A stretch of DNA of 64,000 nt, taken from NCBI GenBank assembly GCA_964397755.1, contig CAYNJY010000001.1, forward strand, positions 1-64,000. Direction: 5' to 3'. Under the pieces are notes generated by a model. The model was given only the letters and a program-made list of their open reading frames with translations, did no database searches and was not told the DNA's origin. A program made the translations under genes and the position numbers. This DNA comes from CAYNJY01 sp964397755. Its GTDB lineage: Bacteria; Patescibacteriota; Microgenomatia; UBA10105; UBA927. This document shows positions 24,045 through 32,797 of the stretch, in pieces (positions within the stretch are counted from its first letter, which is position 1; each line of letters opens with the position of its first letter).

Positions 24045-25040
24045 ATGCCAGCACTCTCGCCGCTTCTCCTCGTTGTCCTTTTCCTCATTCTCTGGGCGGA
24101 ATTTGTCAACGGCTGGACCGACGCGCCCAATGCCATCGCCACGGTCGTTTCGACCCGAGTCATGTCTCCCAGGCGAGCCGTGGTTCTGGCAACGATTCTC
24201 AATATTGCCGGCGCCTTCTCCGGCACAGCGGTAGCTTCAACCATCGCCACAGGGATCGTCCAACCAGAGGCCATCAACCTCTACACTGTCGCGGCGGCCA
24301 TGATCGGCATCATTTTTTGGAGTACTCTTGCTTGGAAGTATGGGCTGCCCACCAGCGAAAGCCACGCCCTCATTTCGGGGCTTGCCGGCGCTGGTCTGGC
24401 TGCAGCCGGGCCGAACGTTCTCCTGGTTGAGGGATGGAAAAAGGTCGGGATCGGCCTTTTATTTTCAACATTTTTAGGCTACGGCCTCGCCTATTTCCTG
24501 TTTCTGGCAATCACCTGGATTTTTCAAAGGGTGCCGATTAGCCGGGTCCGGCGCACCTTTGGTCGGCTCCAGATGTTCTCGGCGGCGTTCATGGCCTACG
24601 GCCACGGCAGTAACGACGGCCAAAAATTTATCGGCGCGTTTTCCCTAGCATTGCTTCTGGGAGGTGTCACCCAAGAATTTGTTGTACCCAACTGGGTGAT
24701 CCTTCTATGTGCGGGAGTGATGGGTATCGGCACCTCAATCGGCGGCTGGCGCATCATCAAAACCATGGGCCTTCGGCTCACGAAACTCGAACCGCAACAC
24801 GGCTTTGCCGCCGAAACCGCGGCAGCGATAGCCATTGAACTTGCCTCTCGGACCGGCATCCCGCTTTCAACCACGCACACAATTAATACTTCAATTATGG
24901 GCGTTGGCTCGGCGCAAAGAAGGAGCGGCGTTCGCTGGACCGTCGCCAGAAGTATCGTCGTGACGTGGATTCTCACGTTCCCGATCTGTGGCCTTATCTC
25001 CTACGCCGTCACGAAACTCCTCATGGCAGTAACTTCATAG
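24045..25040 (+). CDS. PiT-family inorganic phosphate transporter
   Basis: This 331-residue permease has about ten membrane helices and the two PiT signatures: GWTDAPNAIATVVSTR near residue 22 (with Thr where many members have Asn) and AYGHGSNDGQKFIG near residue 185. It takes up phosphate with a cation. The start is set at ATG 24045; an earlier in-frame start would overlap the upstream gene. It is probably co-transcribed with the DUF47 gene. Confidence 0.93.
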   Translation: MPALSPLLLVVLFLILWAEFVNGWTDAPNAIATVVSTRVMSPRRAVVLATILNIAGAFSGTAVASTIATGIVQPEAINLYTVAAAMIGIIFWSTLAWKYGLPTSESHALISGLAGAGLAAAGPNVLLVEGWKKVGIGLLFSTFLGYGLAYFLFLAITWIFQRVPISRVRRTFGRLQMFSAAFMAYGHGSNDGQKFIGAFSLALLLGGVTQEFVVPNWVILLCAGVMGIGTSIGGWRIIKTMGLRLTKLEPQHGFAAETAAAIAIELASRTGIPLSTTHTINTSIMGVGSAQRRSGVRWTVARSIVVTWILTFPICGLISYAVTKLLMAVTS

Positions 25041-26082
25041 CGTGCCGCAGGTGTTTCCTGAAAAATTCGATATCCCTCCCAACCACCGTATCCCACGCGC
25101 CCACCATGTTGTGATCTGCACCCGGATACACGAAGTAGTTGACGTCCTTTCCGAGTTCTTTAAGTCGAGCAGTAAGTTCGTCACTCCATTTTTTCGGGAC
25201 CGACCCATCAGCTGTTCCTTGGTGAACCTGAAGGGGCGCGCTGATGCGATCAAGGTAGTTCGGCATTGAAAAAAGCTCGACGTCGTAGTCTTCTTCAAAC
25301 TTTGCGAGCCGCTTGCGCAAAAACTTCCCCCGGTCCGTCGCTTCATCGGTATAGTAGAGGATCGAGTATGGAAAGGGTTTCGTCACCGGCGCCCAGAGGG
25401 TCGTGGGAAAAGAAGTCCGTAAGACCTCAAGGATGGTTAGCGCAATTTGCCCGCCGTTGCTGTGGCCCCAGATGCCGATCCGATCGGGATCTGCCATCGG
25501 TAAGGTTTTGATTGAGGCAAGGAAGGCAAGGGCAGTCGTGTAGGTCTGAAACCGTTCTTCAAACACATCGTTACTGGGCATATCGCTGCCGCCGTAGCCC
25601 AAAAAGTCCGGCGCAAGCGAGATAAAACCATTGGTGGCAAACACTTCCGCACTCCTTCGCGTTCCATCTCCAGTCTGGTATTTCTCCCGATCGATGTACC
25701 CGCGAAACTGCACAACCACCGGTTTCTTATTTTCCTCCGTAGCGCTTCGAGGTATATGAGCTTGACCAGTTACTTTCTTAGAGTCACTCAAAAAGGAGAA
25801 CCGATAGACCGTATACGCCGACGTCGTCGCCATCGACTCCTCGAGCACAATCTGGCTGCCTTGGTATTCCCGCTTTCCTAGGGTATCGATCGTATAGCGA
25901 TCAAGAGGCTTTTCGCTCCGCAGAATTACCGGCGAACGTATGCCCCCTCCTGATCTTCGCAACAGATACCCCGCGCCGACGGCCACCCAAAGCATGAAGA
26001 ACGCCAAGAAGAACACCAAGAGTACGATGTCCTTTCTCCTCCAATCCATAATGTACAAATAAACAAGCGGCCGCTCCCTCAT
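25021..26082 (-). CDS. Membrane-anchored alpha/beta-hydrolase (S9 peptidase-like)
   Basis: This protein has one N-terminal membrane helix and an outer alpha/beta-hydrolase domain with GIWGHSNGGQIAL (nucleophile Ser), the acid in HQGTADGSVP and the His in YPGADHNMVG. The layout matches prolyl-oligopeptidase-like serine hydrolases. Two starts are possible: ATG 26082 overlaps the PaaX stop (ATGA) and reads through the inverted repeat, while ATG 26049 abuts that repeat and begins MDWRRKD. The 3' end overlaps the PiT gene by 20 bases. Confidence 0.85.
   Translation of the reverse strand: MRERPLVYLYIMDWRRKDIVLLVFFLAFFMLWVAVGAGYLLRRSGGGIRSPVILRSEKPLDRYTIDTLGKREYQGSQIVLEESMATTSAYTVYRFSFLSDSKKVTGQAHIPRSATEENKKPVVVQFRGYIDREKYQTGDGTRRSAEVFATNGFISLAPDFLGYGGSDMPSNDVFEERFQTYTTALAFLASIKTLPMADPDRIGIWGHSNGGQIALTILEVLRTSFPTTLWAPVTKPFPYSILYYTDEATDRGKFLRKRLAKFEEDYDVELFSMPNYLDRISAPLQVHQGTADGSVPKKWSDELTARLKELGKDVNYFVYPGADHNMVGAWDTVVGRDIEFFRKHLRHAMKLLP
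26050..26075. repeat. Left terminal inverted repeat of the second paaX unit
   Basis: The sequence begins AATGTACAAATAAACAAGC and ends in GCGGCCGCT. It matches, inverted, the right-hand palindrome at 26874-26915 with one difference in 26 bases. It lies 3 bases beyond the PaaX stop codon and abuts the hydrolase start at 26049. Confidence 0.85.
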
Positions 26083-26855
26083 CTCTCCACTTGTTTCTGA
26101 AATGCACGGTATGCACGCTCTCCCAGCCAATCTTTTGGTACCAGTGAGAAGGGCAGCTGTGGATCATCGGCAAGGATCGAGTAATACTGAATGGCTAACT
26201 GAAATGGCGTCTTTCTTCCCGCACGTACATCCTGAAGGAAATTACTATATCGACGGTTCAGCTCTGAGAGACCGTAGACCCGATCCAAAAGATTTGGTAA
26301 CTCCTCCTCGCCCAAAGCCCCATCGCGCCCGAGCTTCGATACCAACATCGTGCCGCGCAATCCGTAGTGGTTGATGAAGTCATCGACAAGATCGCGGGGA
26401 TTATAGGGCGTGACCCAAAGGCTCTCTTGGAGCATCCCACAGCCGATGCGGCGTAGATATTCCCTGAGCATGTCTCGCTTTTGGCGGTGCGTCTCGGCAA
26501 CATCGTAGGATACGAGGTACAGAGTGCCGTCCCACGGTCGCTTCTCCTGATATGTCGGCAGAAGCTTGGCGAGCCTCCGGCGACCAGCAGCGGTAATGGC
26601 AATATCAGTTGGACTGCGTTTCCGTCTTTGGGAAATGAATCGCTGTCTGCGAAGCTGGGTGAGGGCGTGTTTGAATGTGTCGTAGTTGACGTCAGAAAGA
26701 GCATCCTCAGCCTCTTGAAACATCCGGTAGGCCCCGACGCTTGTCTTTGATTTTCCAAAACTTGCACCCCAGAGATAAAAACAGAAGAGCACCGCGTTGG
26801 TCGTACCGCGAAGCAGCCCTTCCGTCGCCTGTCCAATAACTTCCTTCGACCTCAT
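26079..26855 (-). CDS. PaaX-family protein with all three domains
   Basis: This 258-residue protein resembles the phenylacetyl-CoA-responsive repressor PaaX. It has an N-terminal winged helix (FKHALTQLRRQRFISQRR), a Cas2-like middle domain (GTLYLVSYDVAETHRQKRDMLR... QESLWVTPYNPRD) and a C-terminal domain (FSLVPKDWLGERAYRAF). No phenylacetate genes are nearby. The ATG at 26855 follows TATAGT by 6 bases, with TTGTCT 17 bases further up inside the palindrome, so transcription is probably leaderless. An upstream TTG start would lie in the palindrome. Terminal inverted repeats enclose the gene, as at 14860-15690. Confidence 0.85.
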   Translation of the reverse strand: MRSKEVIGQATEGLLRGTTNAVLFCFYLWGASFGKSKTSVGAYRMFQEAEDALSDVNYDTFKHALTQLRRQRFISQRRKRSPTDIAITAAGRRRLAKLLPTYQEKRPWDGTLYLVSYDVAETHRQKRDMLREYLRRIGCGMLQESLWVTPYNPRDLVDDFINHYGLRGTMLVSKLGRDGALGEEELPNLLDRVYGLSELNRRYSNFLQDVRAGRKTPFQLAIQYYSILADDPQLPFSLVPKDWLGERAYRAFQKQVER

Positions 26856-26873
26856 ACCCTCACTATACCGCGC

Positions 26874-26915
26874 AATGTACAAATAGACAAGCGGCCGCTT
26901 GTCTATTTGTACATT
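26874..26915. repeat. Perfect 42-bp palindrome centred on GCGGCCGC (right terminal repeat)
   Basis: The two 21-base halves are exact reverse complements: the left half begins AATGTACAAATAGACAAGC and the centre is GCGGCCGC. One arm matches the repeat at 26050-26075. It contains the -35 box (TTGTCT, minus strand) of the PaaX gene, so a bound protein would control that promoter. Confidence 0.95.
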
Positions 26916-26932
26916 AAAGCTCCAGGGGCTGA

Positions 26933-26948
26933 TCCGCCAGCTGGCGGA
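26933..26948. repeat. 16-bp palindrome TCCGCCAGCTGGCGGA
   Basis: This exact palindrome also occurs at 1419-1434 inside the trmH-like gene. Here it is intergenic, close to the PaaX palindrome. Confidence 0.7.
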
Positions 26949-27034
26949 CTCGGATCCCTCGCGAAGGAGGATGAAAAGAGTGTTGCTAATTCACCGGAGG
27001 AATTATCCAATAAGGATAGGAGACAGAAGGGAGA

Positions 27035-28240
27035 TTATAAAACCTTAAGCTTCTTCCCCACCCTCTCAAACGCTTTGATGCCAAAGTCTAGATCGCGCTT
27101 GGTGTGACCAGCCGAAGGCATCACCCTTATGCGGGCTTTCCCCAGCGCTACCATGGGGAATTTGATGGCTGTGGCAAAGACTCCGTGTTCCATGAGTCTT
27201 TTGGAAAACTCTTTGGCCAAGTTCTCTCCTCCCAGCATAACCGGGGTAATGGGTGTCTGCGTACGGCCGGTATCAAAGCCGAGCTTCCGGAACCCTATCC
27301 GCAAATACCTGGCATTGTCCCAGAGCTTCTTCACTAACGACTTTGACCTCGACAGAATCTTTACTCCTTCAATAACCGCCGCGGTGTCCCCGACCGTCAA
27401 GCCAGTTGAAAAAAGGTACGGCCTCCCCTTTTGCCGGTAGTACTCGATAAGTTCTCGTTTACCGGCAATCACTCCACCCAAAACACCAAACGCCTTCGAC
27501 AAGGTCCCGACTTCGATGTCCACTTTCCCATGAAGCTTAAAGTGATGGACAATCCCCCGACCTTCTCCGAGGACTCCCTCTCCATGCGCGTCGTCAACCA
27601 TGGTAATCGCTCCGTATTTTTTCGCCAGTCTGACAATCTGCGGAAGCGCTGCAATGTCTCCTTCCATGCTAAAGACTCCATCGGTCACGACGAGCACCAA
27701 AGGCTTAGACCCATCGCTGCGAGAGGTCTTAACAAGTTCAACTGCTTCCTTAAGCCGCACCTCAAGATCGGCCATGTCGTTGTGCTTGTAAATCAACTTG
27801 TTTTTAACCTGAGCGAGTCTGATCGCATCGATAATTGAGGCGTGATTGAGCTCGTCGGAGATGACGATATCTTCTTTACCCATAATCGTTTGGATGGCAA
27901 CGATGTTGGCGATAAACCCACCCGGTAGGAGGAAGGCCGCCTCCGCTCCCTTAAACTTGGCCAGTGCCTCCTCCGCCTGCATATGGAGTTTGAGGTTGCC
28001 CGATATCGGCCGGACAGCGCCCGGCCCGACACCATATTTTTTAACTGCCGTAACCACCGCCGCAACCAAACGTTTATCAGAGGCAAGCCCTAAATAGTTG
28101 TTGGAGCAAAAGTTGAGGAGCCTTTTCCCGTCAATCGTAAACCAGGCGCCCTGGGGCGACTCCAGAACGCGAACGGGGGTGTAGAGCCCCTTCTCTATCA
28201 TCTGGTTAATCGTGTCGTAGTAGGGTTTGAGGGGATTCAT
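27035..28240 (-). CDS. kbl: Glycine C-acetyltransferase (2-amino-3-ketobutyrate CoA ligase)
   Basis: This pyridoxal-phosphate enzyme of the alpha-oxoamine synthase family splits 2-amino-3-ketobutyrate with CoA into glycine and acetyl-CoA. The 401-residue protein has FCSNNYLGLA (about 44), SDELNHASIIDAIR, TDGVFSMEGDIA, MVDDAHGEGVLG and the lysine region GTLSKAFGVLGG. Related 8-amino-7-oxononanoate synthases are similar, but the neighbouring threonine dehydrogenase favours Kbl. The C-terminal motif RVMPSAGHTKRDLD also fits. Confidence 0.9.
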   Translation of the reverse strand: MNPLKPYYDTINQMIEKGLYTPVRVLESPQGAWFTIDGKRLLNFCSNNYLGLASDKRLVAAVVTAVKKYGVGPGAVRPISGNLKLHMQAEEALAKFKGAEAAFLLPGGFIANIVAIQTIMGKEDIVISDELNHASIIDAIRLAQVKNKLIYKHNDMADLEVRLKEAVELVKTSRSDGSKPLVLVVTDGVFSMEGDIAALPQIVRLAKKYGAITMVDDAHGEGVLGEGRGIVHHFKLHGKVDIEVGTLSKAFGVLGGVIAGKRELIEYYRQKGRPYLFSTGLTVGDTAAVIEGVKILSRSKSLVKKLWDNARYLRIGFRKLGFDTGRTQTPITPVMLGGENLAKEFSKRLMEHGVFATAIKFPMVALGKARIRVMPSAGHTKRDLDFGIKAFERVGKKLKVL

Positions 28241-28331
28241 AGATTCAAGTCCATTGTTATATTGTTATGTTACTGTATTTAATTTTCATATTGTCTTCAA
28301 CACTATAACAATATAACCATGTAACAATCTC
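28241..28331. repeat. AT-rich inverted heptamer repeats (TTGTTAT/ATAACAA)
   Basis: TTGTTATATTGTTATG-like words at the left face TATAACAATATAACC-like words at the right and could form a hairpin between kbl and tdh. The words belong to the roughly 7-base repeats that recur in the window. Confidence 0.6.
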
Positions 28332-29378
28332 TTACTCGTCGTAAGGATGAAGAAGTATCTTTCCACATCTCCCACTCTTCATCACCGCCATTGCTTTCTC
28401 AAAATCTTTCAGTTTGAACTCATGGGTAATGATCTTACCCAAATTTATTCTATTGGCTTTGAGGAGCTCGCTTACCTGGTACCAGGTTTCCCAGATTCTC
28501 CGGCCGAAAACAGAGGTGATAGTCATTTCTTTATTGATGAGATATTTGCCGACATTCAGTGTTACGTCTTGCTTGGGAATCCCAAACGCAACCATGACGC
28601 CAGCAATCCGTACCGCCTCGAGTGCCTGAGAATACGCCAACGGGTTGCCGGACATTTCCAAAACCACGTCGCACTGATTTATAAAGGCCTTAGGCAGCTC
28701 TTCGTACACTGCGTCACACCCCATGGCTTTCCCCAATTTCCGGCGGTAGGGACTACGGTTGATGCCAATCACTTGGCGCGCTCCATACGCGCGGGCGACC
28801 GCCGCGGCACACAGTCCCGTCGGGCCGAGCCCAAAAATCACCACGCGCTTTCCCGGCACATTGGCTTTGGTGACGACATGGACGGCGTTACCCAGCGGCT
28901 CTTGGGTGCTCATCCACTCAAGGGGAATTGTTCTATCATTCTTCCAGCTTGTTCGGATGGGAATGGTCGTATACTCGGCAAAGCCGCCGTCGCGGCCGAT
29001 GCCAAAAAGCTCCATATTCTCGCAGATATGGCGATTCCCTGTCCGGCACTGGTAGCAGCATCCGCAGAAGATGTGCGTTTCTGAGGAAACCAAGTCACCT
29101 TTTTTAATATTTTCCGGTTCCCCATTGATGTCGATCACTTCGCCGACCACTTCGTGACCAATGACAATTGGCGGCTTGATGTGCCCGGCCGCCCACGCTG
29201 TCCAGTCGTAGATAGAAATATCCGTGCCACAGATACTTGCGGCTTTGACTTTTACCAAAAGCTCGCCCGGCTTGGGCGTAGGAACAGGGACTTGTTTGAG
29301 GACGACGCCGGGGGCGGCTTTGACCTTCACCACAGCCAGCATCGTGCCCAGAGCCCGGCGAGTGGGAGTGGATTTCAT
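28332..29378 (-). CDS. tdh: L-threonine 3-dehydrogenase
   Basis: This zinc-dependent medium-chain dehydrogenase oxidises threonine to 2-amino-3-ketobutyrate, the substrate of Kbl encoded downstream. The 348-residue protein has the catalytic zinc site (SICGTDISIYDWTAWA; IGHEVVGEV), the four-Cys structural zinc loop (CGCCYQCRTGNRHIC) and the Rossmann motif VIFGLGPTGLCAAAVA. An in-frame ATG at 29342 could be the true start, because homologues usually begin near MLAVVKV; I keep the longer frame. Confidence 0.9.
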   Translation of the reverse strand: MKSTPTRRALGTMLAVVKVKAAPGVVLKQVPVPTPKPGELLVKVKAASICGTDISIYDWTAWAAGHIKPPIVIGHEVVGEVIDINGEPENIKKGDLVSSETHIFCGCCYQCRTGNRHICENMELFGIGRDGGFAEYTTIPIRTSWKNDRTIPLEWMSTQEPLGNAVHVVTKANVPGKRVVIFGLGPTGLCAAAVARAYGARQVIGINRSPYRRKLGKAMGCDAVYEELPKAFINQCDVVLEMSGNPLAYSQALEAVRIAGVMVAFGIPKQDVTLNVGKYLINKEMTITSVFGRRIWETWYQVSELLKANRINLGKIITHEFKLKDFEKAMAVMKSGRCGKILLHPYDE

Positions 29379-29504
29379 AGAAAATTAGTCGACTGGTTTC
29401 CAAATAATCCTTCGGTGGTCACCATCCGGAGACCGCCTTCGGTGTCTACCGAATGGTGCGCGTCTTCACCCATCAAACAAATTCATGGTAAAATACTGTG
29501 TGTT

Positions 29505-29576
29505 GCCTGGATAGCTTAGTGGTAAAGCACACCCTTGGTAAGGGTGAGACCGCGGGTTCAATCCCCGCTCCAGGCT
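29505..29576 (+). tRNA. tRNA-Thr (anticodon GGT)
   Basis: This is a 72-base cloverleaf with acceptor GCCTGGA/TCCAGGC, anticodon arm CACCC TTGGTAA GGGTG and T arm GCGGG TTCAATC CCCGC. The discriminator is T and CCA is not encoded. Confidence 0.93.
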
Positions 29577-29587
29577 CAAAATTCGCC

Positions 29588-30451
29588 TTAGACAAGGAGA
29601 AGAATTATTCCGAACGTAACCCCGAGTACACCGAGGAATTTTTTGCCCGATAAGCTATCCCCAAGGAGCCACGCGACTAAAATGGTGTAGAGGGCGTTGG
29701 ACGCAGTATTGATCGCGTTGACGTACCCGATATTAGGGGAGGCTACCTCCGCAACCTGAAAGAAGTAGTAAAAGAGCGTCACCGATATGCCAATCCCCAA
29801 AAGAAGCACTGCTCGTTCAGTGGTCATCTTTATTCGAGACATCTGCCAATGAATACCAAGATCAAACAGTGAAATAATGGCAACAATACCATGCAGATAA
29901 AAAAGGTATACCACAACGGGAACCCCTTGGAAGACCATCCATCGTCCCGCAAGTCGGAGCGTCCCGAAGAGGAAAAACGTGACAAAAGACAAGCCGACCC
30001 AGGTGAGGCCGGTATCCTTGTGGCGGACTTTCTCCCCGGCAATGACAAGAGTAGTGCTCGCAAGAACGATGATGATAGCGGCAAACTTCTGCCATGGCAG
30101 TACGGAACCGAAGAGAAAAATCGCGGCGATACCAGTATAAATCGCGTAACTCTTCTGGATGATAAGACTGTAGCCGGCGTTGGGAGCTTTCGTGATAGCG
30201 TAGTAGGAAACAAGTGCGCTAAACCAGTTCAGAAACAACGAGATAAGAAACACCATTGTCAGTTGAGCCAAGGGGAGCACAAACGATAGGCCCTTTGAAC
30301 TTCCTAAGAGGTAATACAAAAGTGGCGGAACAGAGAAATTTGCCACCATGTAAAGCTTTCCCGGTATTCCCTTCTGCTGCGCCCGTCGGAGGATGAGGTA
30401 GTAGACGTTTGAGAAAACGAGCATGAGAAGGCTGGCGATGATCCAGTTCAT
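29588..30451 (-). CDS. EamA-like (DMT superfamily) transporter
   Basis: This 287-residue protein has about ten membrane helices in two halves, as in drug/metabolite transporters of the EamA type. The end of each half carries the usual short loop before the last helix. The substrate cannot be predicted. TATAAT lies 6 bases before the ATG, so a leaderless transcript is likely. A second member, about the same length but not closely similar, lies at 30896-31759 in the same orientation. Confidence 0.82.
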   Translation of the reverse strand: MNWIIASLLMLVFSNVYYLILRRAQQKGIPGKLYMVANFSVPPLLYYLLGSSKGLSFVLPLAQLTMVFLISLFLNWFSALVSYYAITKAPNAGYSLIIQKSYAIYTGIAAIFLFGSVLPWQKFAAIIIVLASTTLVIAGEKVRHKDTGLTWVGLSFVTFFLFGTLRLAGRWMVFQGVPVVVYLFYLHGIVAIISLFDLGIHWQMSRIKMTTERAVLLLGIGISVTLFYYFFQVAEVASPNIGYVNAINTASNALYTILVAWLLGDSLSGKKFLGVLGVTFGIILLLV

Positions 30452-30512
30452 TTCCCCATTATACTAAAATTCCTTCTTGACAGTTTGTAAAAAATCTCTA
30501 CCTTATGGATAC

Positions 30513-30899
30513 ATGCTCAATTCTCCACTGCCCGGGGAGGAAAACTTTTTCGGTCAGGAACTTATCCTTAACCTCTACGACTGCGACTTGGCAACCATCT
30601 CTTCTGCAGAAAAAATTAAGGAGTTCGCCATAACACTTTGTGATGAAGTTATCAAAATGAAGCGCTACGGCGAGCCTCTCATCCCTCACTTCGGCCATGA
30701 CAACCCCATCTCGTCCGGCTACTCGCTGGTGCAACTTATCGAAACCAGTTCGGTTACGGCCCACTTTTCGGAGTACAAGAGAAGCGTCTACCTCAACATC
30801 TTCTCCTGCGCGTGGTTCGATCCGGAGAAAACCACCGAGTTTTGCAAGAAATTTTTTGGAGCCAAACGCGTCCAGTCCCACCTCATCAAGCGGGGCTAA
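30513..30899 (+). CDS. S-adenosylmethionine decarboxylase-like protein
   Basis: This 128-residue protein looks like the small (SpeH) type of AdoMet decarboxylase. It has HFGHDNPISSGYSLVQLIE, then ETSSVTAHFSE, then SVYLNIFSCAWFDPE with the conserved Cys. Canonical enzymes self-cleave at Glu-Ser in an ESH-like motif; here the residue after Glu is Thr and the His is shifted, so pyruvoyl formation is uncertain. It may be a non-cleaving relative. TTGACA (about 30478) and TACCTT lie upstream, and ATG 30513 is preferred over 30477. Confidence 0.68.
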   Translation: MLNSPLPGEENFFGQELILNLYDCDLATISSAEKIKEFAITLCDEVIKMKRYGEPLIPHFGHDNPISSGYSLVQLIETSSVTAHFSEYKRSVYLNIFSCAWFDPEKTTEFCKKFFGAKRVQSHLIKRG

Positions 30900-31759
30900 A
30901 GAGACAGCCGGATCGCCGCCCCAACCATCACCGCTGTAGCGGTAAAGCGGATCGCCCACACGCGCGGGAGGTGCTTCTCGAGGATCTGCGGGGCAACGAG
31001 AGAGAGCGCAAACGTCACGATCATCGAGAGCGGTACGGTCTGAATGGCGGCAGTGATACCAACGTTTTCGGCCAATGCCTTGTACGCGGCAAGTCCTCCG
31101 AGCGCCGCGAGCATACCATTCAGTACGGGTCCACGATACACCTTGAGTTTCGTCCGCCGTATATCTTTCCAAAACAGTGGCACAGTCGGAAGGAGAAAGA
31201 ACTGCGTCAGGAGATTCCCCCACAGGGCTGTCTCCCAGTAGGAATTGTGCTGCATCGCGTTTTTTACGGTGCCGCCGTAGATGGCCGAGACAACTGTCGC
31301 GGTAAGGACGAGCACGATTTCCGGCCTGAAAAAAGATCGCAGCCGAAGCCGCTCATCCATGCCTACAAACAACCCTGCAAGTGTGAGAAGGACAATAAGC
31401 CATACCTGCCACAGCTCCACCCTCTCGCCGAAGACGACGGCGCCGAGAAGGACGCTTACCGGAACCCGAAACGAATATAATGGCACGAGAACCGTGATGT
31501 CCAGTTTGTAGAGCGAGAGGATATACAAGGTACCCGCAAGTGCGGAAAAGATACCGACGAGGAACACGGAGTTCCAGTCTGCCGGCAGTCCGGCACCCGC
31601 GGCGATGGCAAACGGTGTCGTTCCCAAGACAATTACGAGCGTCCAGACGAAGTTAAAGAGCCACGGGTTTCGAAGCTGGTACTTGCTTGAAAGCTTGCCG
31701 ACGACGATACTCGTCGCGTAGAAAAAGTTCGACAGCCACGCATAAGCAATGTATGACAT
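30896..31759 (-). CDS. EamA-like (DMT superfamily) transporter, second copy
   Basis: This 287-residue protein has ten predicted membrane helices and the two-repeat EamA pattern (FRVPVSVLLGAVVFGERVEL in the first half). Its 3' end overlaps the convergent AdoMetDC-like gene by 4 bases. TATAGT lies 7 bases before the ATG. The substrate is unknown. It and 29588-30451 may be an old duplication. Confidence 0.82.
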   Translation of the reverse strand: MSYIAYAWLSNFFYATSIVVGKLSSKYQLRNPWLFNFVWTLVIVLGTTPFAIAAGAGLPADWNSVFLVGIFSALAGTLYILSLYKLDITVLVPLYSFRVPVSVLLGAVVFGERVELWQVWLIVLLTLAGLFVGMDERLRLRSFFRPEIVLVLTATVVSAIYGGTVKNAMQHNSYWETALWGNLLTQFFLLPTVPLFWKDIRRTKLKVYRGPVLNGMLAALGGLAAYKALAENVGITAAIQTVPLSMIVTFALSLVAPQILEKHLPRVWAIRFTATAVMVGAAIRLSL

Positions 31760-31805
31760 AGCTCAAACTATAGCACACGAGGCTCGTGGTTGATATGATG
31801 GAGCT

Positions 31806-32684
31806 ATGAATCTTCTGTCGTTGTTTGCGAGTTTGGTATTCGCCGCCGAGATGGTAGTGTCGCCGCTAGCCGGCGAGGTTCCCGCTATAGCTGTCCCTCT
31901 CGACGCACCGGAAATTTCCTTCGGCAGCCTCCTTCCGCTTGATCCAACGACGCCGGTTCTCGGCGCAAGCGACGAGCCAATCCCGATACCCCTACCTCCG
32001 CCAACCCCAGCGCCATGTCCTGCGCGGAAAAAATCCTACCGGATCGCAGTGATCGGCGACTCTATGGTTGACACGCTGGGCCCCGGGGTTCCACACCTTG
32101 CCGCAATGCTCAAGCGCCGCTGCCCGTCAGTCACCTTCACCATCCTCAACTATGGTGTCGGTGGGACCAACATCGACTACGGCCTCTATCGGCTCACCAA
32201 CGGCTACACGTATCTTGGCGAAGAGGTTCCGCCACTCGTTTCGCATCAGCCGGACATCGTCGTCGTCGAGTCTTTCGGATACAATCCTTATCCTTTTGAC
32301 GAGGGCGCGCTCGATCGGCACTGGACAGAGCTTGCCACGATCGTCGACACATTACGCTTACACATTCCAAGTGTAAAGCTGGTTCTTGCAGCAACGATCG
32401 CGCCAAACAGCGAAGTCTTTGGCGACGGCGCACTCAATTGGGATGAGGAAGGAAAAAGTCGCAAGGCTGCCGAGATCAAGCGCTACATCGAAAACGCTCT
32501 TCGCTTCGCTCAGAGCGAGCGACTTCCTTTCGCCGATGCCTATCACCCGAGCCTCGACCGAAACGGTGAGGGCGCGCTCGTCTACATCAACCCCGGCGAC
32601 CGCATCCACTACTCCGACGCAGGAAGAGAACTGTTCGGGCGAATCGTCGCCAACACCATTATGTCAGCCAAACTCCTTGAGTAA
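31806..32684 (+). CDS. Secreted SGNH/GDSL-family hydrolase
   Basis: This 292-residue protein has a short hydrophobic N-terminal signal, a Pro-rich linker (about 58-75) and an SGNH hydrolase domain. The four blocks are visible: AVIGDSMVD (nucleophile Ser), NYGVGGTN (Gly), ESFGYN (Asn) and GDRIHYSDAG (Asp and His). Such enzymes often add or remove acyl groups on surface polysaccharides. TATGAT lies 6 bases before the ATG and GGAG overlaps that gap, so both leaderless and ribosome-site starts are possible. Confidence 0.87.
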   Translation: MNLLSLFASLVFAAEMVVSPLAGEVPAIAVPLDAPEISFGSLLPLDPTTPVLGASDEPIPIPLPPPTPAPCPARKKSYRIAVIGDSMVDTLGPGVPHLAAMLKRRCPSVTFTILNYGVGGTNIDYGLYRLTNGYTYLGEEVPPLVSHQPDIVVVESFGYNPYPFDEGALDRHWTELATIVDTLRLHIPSVKLVLAATIAPNSEVFGDGALNWDEEGKSRKAAEIKRYIENALRFAQSERLPFADAYHPSLDRNGEGALVYINPGDRIHYSDAGRELFGRIVANTIMSAKLLE

Positions 32685-32797
32685 CACCCAGAGATGAAGT
32701 ATAATCTGGAAATCCTAAATACTAATGTATAAATCCTAAACAAGTGGTAAGTATTAAAGATTAAAATTAGAAATTAGAACTTAGAAATTTTAAAAAC

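Noticed and set aside
26971..27048. 25-codon ORF after a GAAGGAGG word
   Set aside because: The site is too close to the ATG and the peptide is too short to support.
30498..31223. 241-codon open frame on the minus strand
   Set aside because: It overlaps both the AdoMetDC-like gene and the second EamA gene in other frames and looks like neither.
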